Assembly (NCBI GenBank): GCA_014773175.1 | Contig: VXCM01000495.1 | Coordinates: 62,001-126,000 of the forward strand | DNA length: 64,000 nt | Source of the DNA: Lucifuga dentata | Lineage: Eukaryota; Chordata; Actinopteri; Ophidiiformes; Bythitidae | Reading direction: 5' to 3' | Shown here: one piece after another, positions 11,304 to 23,780 of the stretch | Layout of the letters: each line of letters begins with the position of its first letter | Position numbering within the stretch: position 1 is the stretch's first letter | Notes under the pieces: generated by a model | Seen by the model: only the letters and a program-made list of their open reading frames with translations | Database searches by the model: none | Told to the model about the DNA's origin: nothing | Made by a program: the position numbers and the translations under genes

Positions 11304-13445
11304 TGATCTGCAGGTGTAGAGTTCTTCCTTACATCAGAATTCAGGACGGCCTGTCAGTTAAGAGCCTCAGTTTCCTAAGTCCTTGAGGAGAAACGTAAAA
11401 CATAAGTCAGCTAAATTAACAACATGCTCTTTACTTAAACACACACAGGTTTATAATCCTTCTCTATGAAAATGTAAATCCATATTGCTGTAGATAAATC
11501 ATAGGTTAGATTTGCGGAATTACCTTCATACAGATTGTTTACGAGTCTGTATAGATTCAACAGGAAGTCTTTTTAGCGTCAGTGAAGTTACCCTGACAGT
11601 CTGGTTGCCTTGACAACGGAGGCTCCCCCTGGTGTTGGAAGCTTGCAGTTGCAATTAAGTTAGTCATAAAAATTACTTGAGCTCTACGACTACAGGTGTA
11701 ACTGGAGTTTAGGTACCCATTTAAATAAAAGTTTATTTTAATGACACCATTATCTAATTTACTATCAACAGTCTAGAATTATAAGCACATGCAGTATTCA
11801 GTGTTTTCTCCTTACCATTGTAATGTCCTCTTTTATTAATGGTTATCGAATAAATCTATCACAAAAACATACAATCAGGAACCAATCAAAAATCATTTTA
11901 TTAGGCTCTGCAGCCTATTTTTTTCTTTTTGAAATTACATCTTGTAATAGTCATACAGTCCACATTTAGCAACTGATTAATACATTGATATAACATTAAA
12001 ATTTTTAACTGTTACAGGTGCCTTAAAACCTGCCCATAGTTATAAACATAGCATCCTTTATAGTTTACATAGAATGTAAAAACTACACTGAGATTAGTGC
12101 AGCAGGGTTAAAACTTGGCTACCAAGAACTTTTGTTTCATTATTTACTAAAAAAGAAAAAAAAAAAAAACTATTTTGAAAGTACATGATCTCTTTGCTTA
12201 TGCTGGATAAAAATGTTAAGATGTACTTGCAGACAAAAAAGTGAATATTTAAGAATGATTTTTATGAGGTTTGCAGAATCTACATTATTCCAGCATTCTG
12301 TCAGAGCATCCTTGTCTTCGGATATTACAGTATATTTTGCATTTTCCCCTTTTCAAATGTTCTCCAATATATTGGGTTGAGGTCTAGTTAAAGTCATGCA
12401 AGTCAGCACCACACTTCCATGCCTGAATCTACATAATACAGTGGACCTTTTCTTTGGTCAGTAAATGGCTGATGCTGTTCAAGTCAACTGCAGATTTTAT
12501 GCACTATTGCATTCTTGTTTTCATGCAGGCTGCCCCCCTATGTAACTGTGACTGCAACCACAAAGTTCAAACTATGATTATTTGCTCCCCACCTTCATTA
12601 ATAAAATTTTGGGATTGTTTTTTTTTTTTGCCCATTTAGATTTATTTGTTGAGGCAATAAATATATTTGTATTAACTATGACTGTCTCATGAAGTTTGCA
12701 GTGCGCTGGTTGTAGCTCAACTGTACTTTTATTAGAAGAAAATATTAAAATTTACTCATTGTGTGTGTTTTAGTAATACCACTATCTGGTATTACTAAAA
12801 CACATACATATGTGTTGATATTTGAATAAAACATGGTATAGCAATTTCAGAAACCTTATCAAAGAGATTGTAGACAATATCATATATTTCATTTGAACAT
12901 TTTCTCAAATTCATTAAAATCTTGATTTATCATTATTAGTTCATAATATATTTCTCAGTCAAAACAATTTGATTAGTTTTTCATAAATACTGAAAACAAA
13001 CAGATGGGTACTAGTGACAGAAACTTTTGGGCTCTACTGCAGCTCCCTTCTTGTACGAAAAAAGCTAAATTAAAAAGATTATGACTCGATGCTTCTCCAA
13101 GATTTGTCATAAACATGTAACATTAGAATTAACATTCATTTTATATTAAAACTGGAATAAGCTGGAGGTACTTAACAGTTTTTAACATTTATAGATCTAG
13201 TCCTACAATGTCTGACTATGGGTTTAGTGTCTGACTTAAATAGTGCTTAATAATGCCCAAGACTGTGCACATAACACACATCTTAATCAAAAAATAAGTT
13301 GATATGTTGATAAACCATCAGCAGGGATAAGTTGTAGATACTTTGCATTGATCATCTAACATTAAATTATTAAGACACCCTATTATTCCTACCCTGACTT
13401 AAGTCATGCTGCATGTTAGTAGCAAAAATTTGTACCTCTTGCTAT
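11304..13445. other. Region between ubxn10 and cptp, probably including a long cptp 3' UTR
   Basis: AT-rich, without supported exons. Minus-strand AATAAA signals (tttatt on plus) occur near 12641 and 11893, which would give cptp a 3' UTR of about 0.8 or 1.55 kb. The ubxn10 promoter and leader lie around 11304-11650. A perfect short hairpin lies at 12764-12804. Confidence 0.45.
12764..12804. repeat. Perfect 18-bp hairpin
   Basis: Left arm 12764-12781 (tgtgttttagtaatacca) and right arm 12787-12804 are exact reverse complements around the loop ctatc. It probably lies within the cptp 3' UTR, where it could form an RNA stem. Confidence 0.75.
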
Positions 13446-14270
13446 CTAAGGTAAGTCCAGCAGATTATGCTGAGCATAAAGTTCCTCTGTGATCTGATAT
13501 ACCTCAGAGATAAGAGGTAAGGCTTCACCTAACATGGCCACAACCTGCTCTGAAGTGCCTACATTCATAACTTCAAAGAAAGCAGACCGCCCAGGGAGCA
13601 CGCAGAAAGCCATGCCAGCAGCCTTCCGGACCACCCAGGGATGATGCTGGGCCAGAGATTCATTGTAGGCCTCTGCACACATGACAGATGTTTTGTTGTC
13701 CTCTGTACTGGTGCGAAGACGTTCCAGGAAAAGCTCCAGCCATCTGAGTGCTCTGTGGAGCCTCAGTAGAGTACGGCAGCCTGATTCTGGATGGCTGGCT
13801 CTCTTGGTTAGGTCTACTAGTTCATTCTCCAGCTCGTATTTTACCATTGACTGGATGGTCACATACTGAGATCCATTCTTGCCATTAAGGTAGTTGACCA
13901 GGATCTGGATTTTGTTGACAGCATCTTTAGAAATGAAGCCAAATATACTCCCCAAGGAGTTCAAGAACCTGTTATGGGGGTAAACATATTTAATTTGTCA
14001 ATAACTCTGCAATCTGATCTGTTACAGTTAAAAATCTGAGATTTGAATATTATGCAAGGTAATGTTTGAAATTATCACACACAGTACAATGAGAAAGTCA
14101 ATTGGAAAAATCATCATTGGGTTCTAAAACACTTACTTTACAAGACCACGCCACCCAGCAACATAGTGTTCAGTAAATACTTCTTTGTTCTCCGACAGAC
14201 ATAGCTTGAAAGTGTCCAGGACCTCTTGGAAACAGAATTTCTGCTCATCTAAAGCCACAGAACCTGCCAT
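13446..14270 (-). CDS. cptp: cptp, ceramide-1-phosphate transfer protein (complete)
   Basis: Cytosolic GLTP-fold protein that moves ceramide-1-phosphate between membranes and so tunes arachidonate release and inflammasome/autophagy signalling in mammals. Two coding exons, 14270-14137 and 13968-13446, join at a split Lys codon and encode 218 aa (human 214). The whole chain is GLTP domain. Residues corresponding to the human headgroup pocket are present: Asp60 (FISKD), Lys64, Arg110 (ESGCR), Arg114 and His154 (HHPWV). The family C terminus LLDLP is conserved. A leader exon ends at a donor near 14391 (minus) and splices to an acceptor near 14289, so the start codon lies in the second exon. The gene is head-to-head with ints11, the same partner as in human. 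Confidence 0.95.
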
Positions 14271-15078
14271 GATGTTCTGAGGAAGTGCTGTTAACACACA
14301 AAAAAAGGCATAATAAGTGAAGGAACAAATCAGGCTAACGATTAGAAGTTGATACCGATGGGGTGGCATACAATGGAAACTACACATTACCTGCGAGAGA
14401 ATCTAAAAAACGAAAGCAAAATTATTCTCCGTCTCTATCAAATGACAGCTCATTTTTAGGCTGATCCGCCTCTACTGCGCATGCTCAAGATCGGAAAATC
14501 ACCGGAAATCATTGATATACCTTCGAAATAAAAACAACGAAGTTGCTCGGAATTGTAATCAAAAACTCACTCCAACGCATCTTGACTGTAAAATACCAGC
14601 CACGATGTACGATGAGAAAATTGAAAATGAAAGTCCGTTTAGATGATTTGGTCCCAGGAAGTTGATTCACTTGGTAGCTGTAGCCACGGAAAAAATACAC
14701 TGCCACATTGCTTAAAATAAAATTTGTCAAGATAAGAAACGTCGCTTTAGATTGAGTATTTTGTATTGATATTACAAGTACAATTTTTATTGTTGCTTTT
14801 AAAATTCGTATTTAAATTGTTTTATGTCACTCCATGGTCTTGCAATTCAAATTGTAAAAGTAGTTTTATTTTGAATGTAAAAACCGGATATTTTGGATTT
14901 TATCCTGCTAGCTTGGCACTGTTAGCAAAACTCGGTTGCTGGAACTGACCTACATGTATATAAGTTAGATAAACATATTTTTGCAAAGGGGATTTATTCT
15001 TCAGAAGCAATCAGTCTGTCCGTGCAGGCTCCGCGCCACTGATGTATCTACAAAAATTGGCTATCCTGATGAAAGAAC
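14271..15078. promoter_or_regulatory. Shared upstream region of cptp and ints11 (divergent promoter)
   Basis: About 0.8 kb between the two start codons, including the cptp leader exon. An NRF1-like element (TGCGCATGCTCA, 14476-14487, one mismatch to consensus) and an ETS-type ACCGGAAAT (14501-14509) lie just upstream of the cptp leader. No TATA box was seen. This fits a TATA-less housekeeping bidirectional promoter; activity is inferred. Confidence 0.5.
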
Positions 15079-18000
15079 ATGCCTGAAATAAAAGTAACAC
15101 CGCTGGGTGAGTACAGACGCTAGCTAGCATCACAAATGCTAGTTCCGCCAATCTTAAATTAGTAAATATTATTGTAACTTTATCTGTACTGACTGCCAGG
15201 CTCTGTATAACTGTAATAATATGTGTATTTTCTGTTACAATTGTAGAAAACAGCTATTAAATGCCTTGCTTTACTGTTTAGTGAGGATATTTGTACAACC
15301 AGTTTTTTTTTTGTTTTTTTTGTTTTATTTTTGTTTGTTTTTTTTTTGTAGTTCAGAACATCTCACATCTTCATCTTTCCCTATCCAAGGTGCTGGACAG
15401 GATGTGGGCCGCAGCTGCATCCTTGTTTCTATTGGAGGCAAAAACATAATGCTAGACTGTGGGATGCACATGGGATACAATGATGATGTAAATAGTAGCT
15501 TTTCCCTCGTGATAATATTTATGTAGATAAGATACTCAGGATGCTGGAGTTTGTTAGTGCTTTATGTGAAAATTATTGCATCTTTAATGAGAGAATATTT
15601 AGCAGCCATGTTATAATCCTCAGTCATGGTGAGTCTGTATTGTAATTCCAGAGACGTTTCCCAGACTTCTCTTATATAACCCAGAATGGGCGTCTGACAG
15701 ACTTTTTGGATTGTGTGATCATCAGGTTTGTCATCTGAATAGTTACTATCAGCCATTTCTATCTAATTATTATCCAAAAAAGAGAAAAAAAAAATTAAAC
15801 ATGCCATATTTACACTTGTTCCAAATCATAGCCATTTCCACTTGGACCATTGTGGTGCTCTGCCATATATGAGTGAGATGGTGGGTTACGATGGACCCAT
15901 CTACATGACCCATCCCACCAAGGCCATCTGCCCCATATTGCTGGAAGACTTCAGGAAGATCACAGTTGACAAAAAGGGAGAAACCAACTTCTTCACTTCA
16001 CAGATGATCAAGGATTGCATGAAGAAAGTGATACCTTTGAACCTCCACCAGACAGTCCAGGTGCAGTACTGATATTATTTTTTTGTATATCTGCACAGCT
16101 CCTCATCTCTTTTGATGACTATTAAGAAAGCTGTGTCCTGTGTCTGTTGTGCTGATGGCAGGTGGATGATGAGCTGGAGATCAAGGCATACTATGCAGGC
16201 CATGTGCTGGGAGCTGCCATGGTGCACATCAAAGTGAGATCAGAGTCTGTTGTCTACACTGTGAGTATAAACATACATAGACTGGATTTAAAGTAATGAA
16301 TTTGATAATCATCTTCTTCAAATAATGTCAAATCTGTTTTCATTTGTAGGGAGACTATAACATGACACCAGACAGGCATTTAGGGTGAGTAGTATGTATT
16401 TTATTTATGTGGTCTAGATGCTGTTCAGTTTCTTCAATCTTCTGCTATATTATGTGTCTGTAGTGCTGCATGGATTGATAAGTGCCGTCCAGACATCCTC
16501 ATCTCAGAGTCTACGTATGCCACCACCATCCGTGATTCAAAAAGATGCAGAGAGAGGGACTTCTTGAAGAAAGTTCATGATGCAATAGAAAGAGGAGGAA
16601 AGGTAAGATTTACAGTCAGTTGAATATTGCATACTTGTCTGAAGTTTTTTGTTTTCTTTACTTGCACAAGATATCATGAAGAGAAAGTTCAGATTTTACA
16701 AAATCAATATAAACTTTTCTAAGATCATTATTTTCTTACTTTGTGTTTCTAGGTTCTCATTCCTGTTTTTGCCCTAGGGAGAGCACAAGAACTTTGTATC
16801 CTGTTGGAGACATTTTGGTATGCTACCTCCCCTAAGCAAAATTCCTATTCTTTTTATGGTCTTAAACATCCAGTGTGAGTTTATGAATGTGTCAAGTCTC
16901 TATGAAAGCTAGCAGTGAGAGTAAAGAGTTTAGTGATCAAAGTTGAATGATATGAGATATAAGGTAGGCAATTTTAGTTTCAAACTTGTTAAATGGATAA
17001 AAGAATATGGTCACAAATTATCTCATGTGCAAGTAGCAAGAATACATCAATTTTGAGATGCATTAATTTTATTAAGCTTGGTAAAACAATTACTGTGACA
17101 TTTTTGTCTTAATGAATACATACTTAAAGGACAATACCGGGGTTTTTGCATATTTAAGCCCAGTAAATACTGCCCGGCATACGTTACATTACTGACAACC
17201 AGTTTCCAAAACATAAAACCGTAATTTAATTTTCCTGTTATTTTGCCATATTTTTCAAAATCAAATATTCAGGGTGATATACCCACCTTAAAATTCAGTG
17301 TTGTTTTTAAATTCTCTGTAAAACCCATCTTCTCCTAGGACTATATTGCCTGGCTGAGACATACATTTCCTTCCGTGCAGCTCTGTGTTGGACCAGTTAA
17401 ATAAAGTTACTTTGACAAAAAATTTGAATAGCCTTCATATTGATGGATTACTTATCAATCGTATTTGAAGTCTCTACAAGTTCATTATACTAGTTTGCTG
17501 GAATGAACTGAAACTAATGGCAGTCTGGAAGGGAGGAAAAACAATTCTAATATTTACTGCTCCAGTAATATATTTTGGGAAATGGTTATCAATAACATGC
17601 ATGTGGGTTGTATATATTGGGTTCAAACATGCAAAAAACAACAACAAAAAAAATACCAATATGGTCCTTTAACATTACTGCTGCTCACTCTACAGGGAGA
17701 GAATGAACCTAAAGGCTCCAATCTACTTCTCCACTGGTCTAACAGAGAAAGCTAATCACTACTACAAGTTGTTCATAACATGGACCAACCAGAAGATTCG
17801 AAAAACTTTCGTACAGAGGAACATGTTTGAATTCAAGCACATTAAAGCCTTTGATCGCTCCTATGCTGATAATCCTGGACCTATGGTGAGTCTTTTTTTA
17901 TTTTTCTGCAGAGTTAAATAAGTTGAAGTGTAATAATGAAATTCACGGTGCAGTATAATACATCGATATGTGTGCGCTTTCAGGTGGTGTTTGCCACACC

Positions 18001-21000
18001 TGGTATGCTGCACGCTGGTCAGTCTTTACAAATCTTCAAGAAATGGGCTGGAAATGAGAAGAATATGGTGAGTTTGATAAAGAAAGGGTGGCATTTTTAA
18101 AGATAACATTACTTGATATATAACTAGTTCTTCTTTTCATAGGTAATTATGCCTGGTTATTGTGTACAAGGGACAATAGGCCACAAAATCCTGAATGGAC
18201 AGAGGAAACTGGAGATGGAAGGAAGAGCAACGGTAAGAAAGAGAAAATTATTTATTTTTCTCCTTACAAAGATATATTTCTTTAAATTTGGTCCTAATGG
18301 AATACACATGCCATCACCTCTTTCTCCTGTGTTCCCTGTGACAGTGTGCTATCGGATCATATAAAGTTGCTAAAAAAAAAAAAAAAGCCAAAAAAAGAAT
18401 TGTGACCAATGTGAAAATGTTGTTGTGGTCATTCACTTATTTGTCTTTATGATTCTGACAGTTGGATGTGAAACTACAAGTGGAGTACATGTCATTTAGT
18501 GCCCACGCAGATGCCAAAGGCATTATGCAGCTCATCCGTATGGCTGAACCTCGCAATATGCTGCTGGTACATGGGGAGGCGGCAAAGATGGAGTTCCTCA
18601 AGGGAAAGATTGAACAGGAGTTCAGTAAGTGCAACTCCAGTTACAGTTCACTGTTTGTTTTTTACTCCATCCGCTGCTTTCTGCAGAGCTGCAAATACAC
18701 ATCAATAATGTTCAGCTTACTGAAAGTAGTTGACGTTTGATGCTTGGAAGTTCACGCTCACAGCAGGAGTTTGCAAAATTGTGAGTGTTTGTGTTTTGGA
18801 ATGGCAGGCATAAACTGCTACATGCCAGCCAATGGAGAGACGGCGACTGTGTCCACAAACCCCAGTGTGCCTGTGGATATTTCTCTCAAGCTGCTCAAGA
18901 GGGAGATGGCACTCGGAGGTACGCTCTCTTGATAGTTTAGAAACCTTAGAAATAACTTTAAGTCTGTGGAGTAATCAGCAATCTTAAGTAATGACGGTTT
19001 AGTATAGGAATCAGACAGAGTTTATCTCTTTTAGCTCAGATTTATTTTTATTTCTTCTGATTTTAATACAATATGTAATTATTACTCAGTATTATTTACA
19101 CTTTTACACTGATAGTAATGTGTCTCCATGCTACCTTTATCATAACCCACAGTAGTCATAGTAACATGTTATTGTGAGATGGTGGGACTCTAAAAGCAGG
19201 CAATGTTAGCAATATGTGTGTCAGGATAGTACAATAAGGATTTTTCATATTTGATCCAAGGGCTTGTTTTCCAATTTTCAAGCTTCTCAAGACCTGGCTG
19301 AAAAATGTATCCCTATAATCCCAAAATTGTTTCTTGTGTTGAAGGGTCGCTGCCTGATCCCAAAAAACCTCGCACCATGCACGGAACTCTAATAATGAAA
19401 GAAAATGTAAGTACACTGGAATACTAATTTATGATCCTAAATCCTATCCAAAATGAAAGAATTTTAGGGATGCAGTCTAATGAAATGTACCCTTTTATTA
19501 TGAATGATCTTCCCACGAGTACAGAGTCTGAGGCTGGTGTCTTCAGAGCAGGCCCTGAAGGAGCTGGGCCTCAATGAACATCAGTTACGCTTCACCTGCC
19601 GCGTGCAGCTCCAGGACCCCCACAGCGACCCTGACACACTCCATCGAATCTACACACATCTCAAGAGGTGAGAGAAACACAGCAGGAGGAAGAAGTCTGC
19701 TGCGCCTCCTGCATTGACCAACACATCTGCCTTATTTCACAGTTCTCATACACAATCCTCTTGATAAATAATTCATATCTACACCATCTCTCTATCTTCC
19801 TCCCATAATCCTTATCCCTTTTGTCAACCATCCTCCTCCACTATCTGACATTAGAAAAAAACACCCTTGATTCCTTGACTGTATTTCTTTCTATAGAAAA
19901 TGTGTGATACTTGATCTATGAATAGGTCAATCTATACATAAATGTCAGACTCAATAAAAGGCTAGAATTGAATATGTTAATTGAATATGTTATTTTTGCT
20001 TCATTTTTGACAAGTAATCAAAGGTGGTTAGTTATTATGGTTTCAGGCCCATATATGAAGTAACTCCTAGCTTATGCTGTGCTTGTTTATGTGATCCAGC
20101 GTGTTAAAAGGTTACACAATCCAGCACCTCCCTGATGGCACAGTCATGGTGGATTCTATAGTCATCAAAGTGTCCTCCTCCGCTGAAGATACCCACACCA
20201 AGGTTCTACTGCTTTCTTGGAGCTATCAGGTAAACCATGTTCACCGTCATTGTCAAATGTGTGTGTTCAGTGTCATCTGAAAAGGCTTTTAAAAGAGAAA
20301 GTGAGACTGAGTGAAAGCAGAGGGAGGGGAAACTTTGGTATGCTGAATTTAGTCACTGCGCAGTGAAAGGAAAGTTATCAGGTTATGTGGTTTAACATGG
20401 TGTGTGTAAAGCATGAAAGCCAGCTTTAGATCTACTGCAACATGCATACAATATAAAAAGTGCAGAGCATTAAAAAATTGACCACTTTCTAACTGCAACT
20501 ATATTTAGTAATCATATCACTGTGTGTATTTTTACTCCCATGTCATAGCTCTTCTATTTTATCACATATTTATGGGCAGATTAAAACATAGTCTGTTTTG
20601 ATCATTGGTTTGTTAGCAAATTAGCAGCAAAGTAATTGTTACAATAATTTTTATACTTCAAACATGGATTTGAATGGACAGTATGCCGTTTTCACTTGAT
20701 GCTCATTTTTAAATTATCTAATAGAATAATTTTATGCTTTTTATTTAATTAGATCAAGTGAATTTCTTGTCTACAATGACAATCTGATAAAATATGGAGT
20801 TCACTAGTTACCACAACAAAAGGCTACATGTTTTACAAAATGTGTTAAATGTGAACACTTTTATTTTGGTTTTTGCTAGTTACATTCACTTAATGTAACA
20901 CGATAGACTATAATCTCTAGGATTTTTACTTCAGCCATTAAGACAATAAAAAGGCAAGAACTTCTGTAGATTTTTGGTATTTATTATAACCTAACAAAAA

Positions 21001-21283
21001 CAGTAATTAACAGCAACAGTAATACATTTAGCACATTTTAAACTGATTATTTTACAATCTTGTCATGTTTACAGTTTCTACTACATTATTTGATTTTTCA
21101 TTTATTTCCATGTACTCTTATATCATCACTGACTCATTGAATTTGTGTAAAGATATGGCTTTCTATTTTCCCCACAATGCAGCTTTTATGATTATCTATT
21201 CTGGTTTCTTTTGTCAGGATGAGGACCTTGGCAGCTTCCTTTCAACTCTGCTGAAAAAGGGGCTTCCTGCAGGATTGTGCTGA
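15079..21283 (+). CDS. ints11: ints11, Integrator complex endonuclease (complete, 17 exons)
   Basis: Catalytic subunit of Integrator (also CPSF3L), a zinc-dependent metallo-beta-lactamase/beta-CASP RNA endonuclease that cleaves snRNA and promoter-proximal transcripts in the nucleus with INTS9 and INTS4. Exons: 15079-15106, 15390-15487, 15652-15725, 15832-16060, 16162-16260, 16350-16384, 16464-16602, 16753-16817, 17696-17885, 17984-18067, 18143-18232, 18462-18624, 18808-18918, 19345-19406, 19525-19667, 20100-20229, 21218-21283. All joins keep frame; 601 aa (human 600). The signature HFHLDH is at residues 68-73, [10 protein letters not shown] and the beta-CASP segments follow, and FSAHAD marks the later active-site motif. 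The C-terminal INTS9-binding part ends [13 protein letters not shown]. The intron at 16818-17695 holds a transposon copy; the last intron is about 1 kb. Confidence 0.97.
17124..17672. mobile_element. Fold-back DNA transposon (MITE-like), copy 1, in an ints11 intron
   Basis: Begins TTAAAGGACAATACCGG and ends with the inverted form ATGGTCCTTTAA. Reversing the right end gives a terminal stretch (aaaggaccatattgg, then gcatgtttgaacccaata) that parallels the left end (gcatatttaagcccagta). No coding capacity. Related copies are at 34014-34379 and from 63507. A TTAA or TA target duplication fits this copy but is unproven. Confidence 0.7.
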
Positions 21284-21744
21284 AATATGGTTTTCCCCAA
21301 CTAAAAATTTTAAATGGAAATTGACACTAAAAAGAATATATTGCTGTTCCTTCCTTGAGTTGTTATGTCTAAAAACACTCTGGCAGTGCCCAAATACTGA
21401 GAATTAAGACTATGATTAAAAAAAAAAAAAAAAAAAATCTCTTATCTGCATCAAGTCTCCTCCAGCACTCCTTAATTGAAATGATATATATTTTTTAAAT
21501 TCGCTATGGATTCTGTCCACAGTGACTGTCCTGTTTTTTTTTTTTTTTTTTTTNTTTTTTTTTTTTTTTTTTGGAAGGTTACAGAGTTATACTTACAAAT
21601 CTAGATGAAACTGCCTATGATCAGAGATATAAACAATTCTCTTTTCCCTTTATTATGTTGTATAAAGCCAATTTGAATAAAACACTTTTCTAAAAAAAAA
21701 AAAAAAANAAAAAAAAAGCCATCTTCACTTTTGTTTTAATTCAC
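21284..21744. other. Convergent 3' ends of ints11 and the GPCR gene
   Basis: Only 461 bases separate the two stop codons. The ints11 polyadenylation signal is probably AATAAA at 21676-21681. A minus-strand AATAAA (tttatt on plus, about 21648-21653) could serve the GPCR gene, so the two 3' UTRs may overlap. A poly-A run, an N-containing poly-T tract and an N-containing poly-A tract also lie here. Confidence 0.55.
21676..21681 (+). terminator. Candidate ints11 polyadenylation signal
   Basis: AATAAA about 390 bases after the ints11 stop codon, the best-placed canonical signal. Confidence 0.5.
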
Positions 21745-22716
21745 TCAATTCACTGCAATGGTATACACACCCCTCCTCCTCGTGACCCTTCCCCAGGGCC
21801 ATCTAATCTTGAAGCTCTTCCACTTGAAGTGACTCGTGGTGACATAGTAAAGAATGGGGTCCAGGCATGTGTTGAGGGTGACCAGGGCTGTGGTGACCCG
21901 CCTGGCATTGTAGATGGTGTTAGACCATGAGCCACACTGGATGAGCCCCATGCGTTGAAGTAGATGCACCAGATATACCACATGGTAGGGCAGGAAGCAG
22001 AGCACAGTTATGGCTAGGATGGTATAAATGACCTTGATGGCTCTCTGGGCTGTTCTCGTCCTAATCCTGGAGATGCGTCTCGCAGCCAGTGGGTAACACA
22101 CCAGGATGATGCCAGATGGCAGCAGTGAGCCAAAGATCAGGCTAAGCAGGCTGTATGGTGCCAATCGCCTGTCCCATTCATGCTTGGCAAAATTTTCAAA
22201 GCAGCTCTGATTGAAGATGCCATTGTTGTTGTTACTTGCTAAAGGTCCCATTAGGATAAAGACCAGTATGGCTACCCCAGTGACTCCCCAGAGTGCCAAA
22301 CTTGTAACCACAGACCAGCAGGAGCTCCGCAGCCTCAGATAGGTGTGTGGATGTACAGTGGCTAAATAACGATCCACACAGATGCAGGTCATAAAACAGA
22401 TGCTCATGTAGATGTTGGCATAGAAGACAGTTCCTGTAACACGGCAAGCTATGTCCCCAAACACCCAGTTGTTTCTATTTAGGTGGTAATGAATACGAAA
22501 GGGTAAGGTACAGAGGATGGTTATGTCTGCCACAGCCAGATTGCTGATGTAGATGCTGAAGGCTGTGCGGGGAGTTATTTTGAAGGTGAAGATGAAGAAG
22601 GCAGCCACATTTCCTGGTAGACCTAGAATTAAAGCCAGGCTGTAGACTGTTGGGAATAAGTAATACTGGTACTCAGGTGAAGGGATGCTGCTGTTGTCAG
22701 TGGCCACGTTCATCAT
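21745..22716 (-). CDS. Class A GPCR of the LPA/P2Y/PAF-receptor group, intronless
   Basis: Seven-transmembrane receptor of 323 aa in one open exon. Visible features: N-glycosylation site NSS near the N terminus; TM1 with LGLPGN; TM2 NLAVADITILCTLPF; a TM3 Cys in DIACRV that can pair with an ECL2 Cys in NQSCFENF; DRY motif in VDRYLATVHP; TM6 CFLPYHVVYL; TM7 DPILYY in place of NPxxY, as usual in this group; a basic tail (RVTRRRGVYT). TM2-TM3 and ECL2 resemble LPAR4/LPAR6, while the N terminus (EYQYYLFPTVYS) and TM6-TM7 resemble the platelet-activating factor receptor. The ligand is probably a lipid mediator or nucleotide, but I cannot choose. Two adjacent ATGs open the frame. Orientation is tail-to-tail with ints11. 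Confidence 0.88.
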   Translation of the reverse strand: MMNVATDNSSIPSPEYQYYLFPTVYSLALILGLPGNVAAFFIFTFKITPRTAFSIYISNLAVADITILCTLPFRIHYHLNRNNWVFGDIACRVTGTVFYANIYMSICFMTCICVDRYLATVHPHTYLRLRSSCWSVVTSLALWGVTGVAILVFILMGPLASNNNNGIFNQSCFENFAKHEWDRRLAPYSLLSLIFGSLLPSGIILVCYPLAARRISRIRTRTAQRAIKVIYTILAITVLCFLPYHVVYLVHLLQRMGLIQCGSWSNTIYNARRVTTALVTLNTCLDPILYYVTTSHFKWKSFKIRWPWGRVTRRRGVYTIAVN

Positions 22717-23685
22717 TGCAGATCAGTAGATTCAGTGGAGTGTTTGTCAATGTGGTCAACGGTAAGTCAGCCTCGATAGATGTATTTCAGGCTGGACTGG
22801 AAAACAAGTCTTTACTTTGGTAATGTGTCCCTTTAACACCTGTAGCAACACAAGTGTTCACATTTACATCTTTTTTTACTTTGTTTCACCCAGCCTACTT
22901 TGCAGAGGAACAAATATAATAATTTATTCTTTTATTCTGCTCATAACACAATGTGTCTCAGGAGTTTTCATCATCCTGATTTGTCCATTTTTCCTAAAAC
23001 ATGTCTGGGGTGACATTTACACTAGTTTAATGCAAACATGTTTTGGGGATTATGTAGAAATAACTAAATAATGCTGATCACTTCAAAAGTCAAGAAAATG
23101 ATTTAATCCAGGAGAATCAGTGAAACATGACATTTCACTTAAGCGGTAGATTTAATTTTTCACTTACATATGTAAAGATAAAGTAGGACGAACTAGATAT
23201 GAAGTGCATATAAAAAGAAGTGTACTTACTAGGTTGCATAGGGGGTTTCTCAGTTGATCTACAAAGGCAGATATGAAAAATATACTGAAAACATGAGAAC
23301 AGCCTGTGTTTTGTTGCTGTGGCTGGAACTCATCTCAAACGGTTGTTCAGGATTGTTAATTTCCTGTTTCTTACACACTGTAGGTGTGTAAGAAAGAGCA
23401 GGAAACCATAGCGTGAGCTGAGATGATACACAGCATGTTTTTAGAATTTTACCACCCACTCACACGAAAGTATGTAATAAATGTATAAAGTATAGATATC
23501 TGAAGGCTGGCCCGGGGGTTTGATATATCATAATTACAGTAAAATGCCCAAGTATAAGCAGTCCAATTTGTTTTAAGTTCTGACAGGTCAAGTTTCTCCT
23601 GTTGTGTAAGAAATCTGGATCCTTGGTTCAAAGACTATGGTGATTTGATTTGATTTTGTTTGGTTTGTTTATTTGGTATAACATA

Positions 23686-23707
23686 ACACACACACACACA
23701 CACACAC
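23686..23707. repeat. CA microsatellite
   Basis: Pure run of CA units next to AT-rich simple sequence. Confidence 0.85.
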
Positions 23708-23780
23708 GTATACTATAAAAAAAACTATACTATACTGTACTATACTATATATATGTATATATATATATATACATATATAT

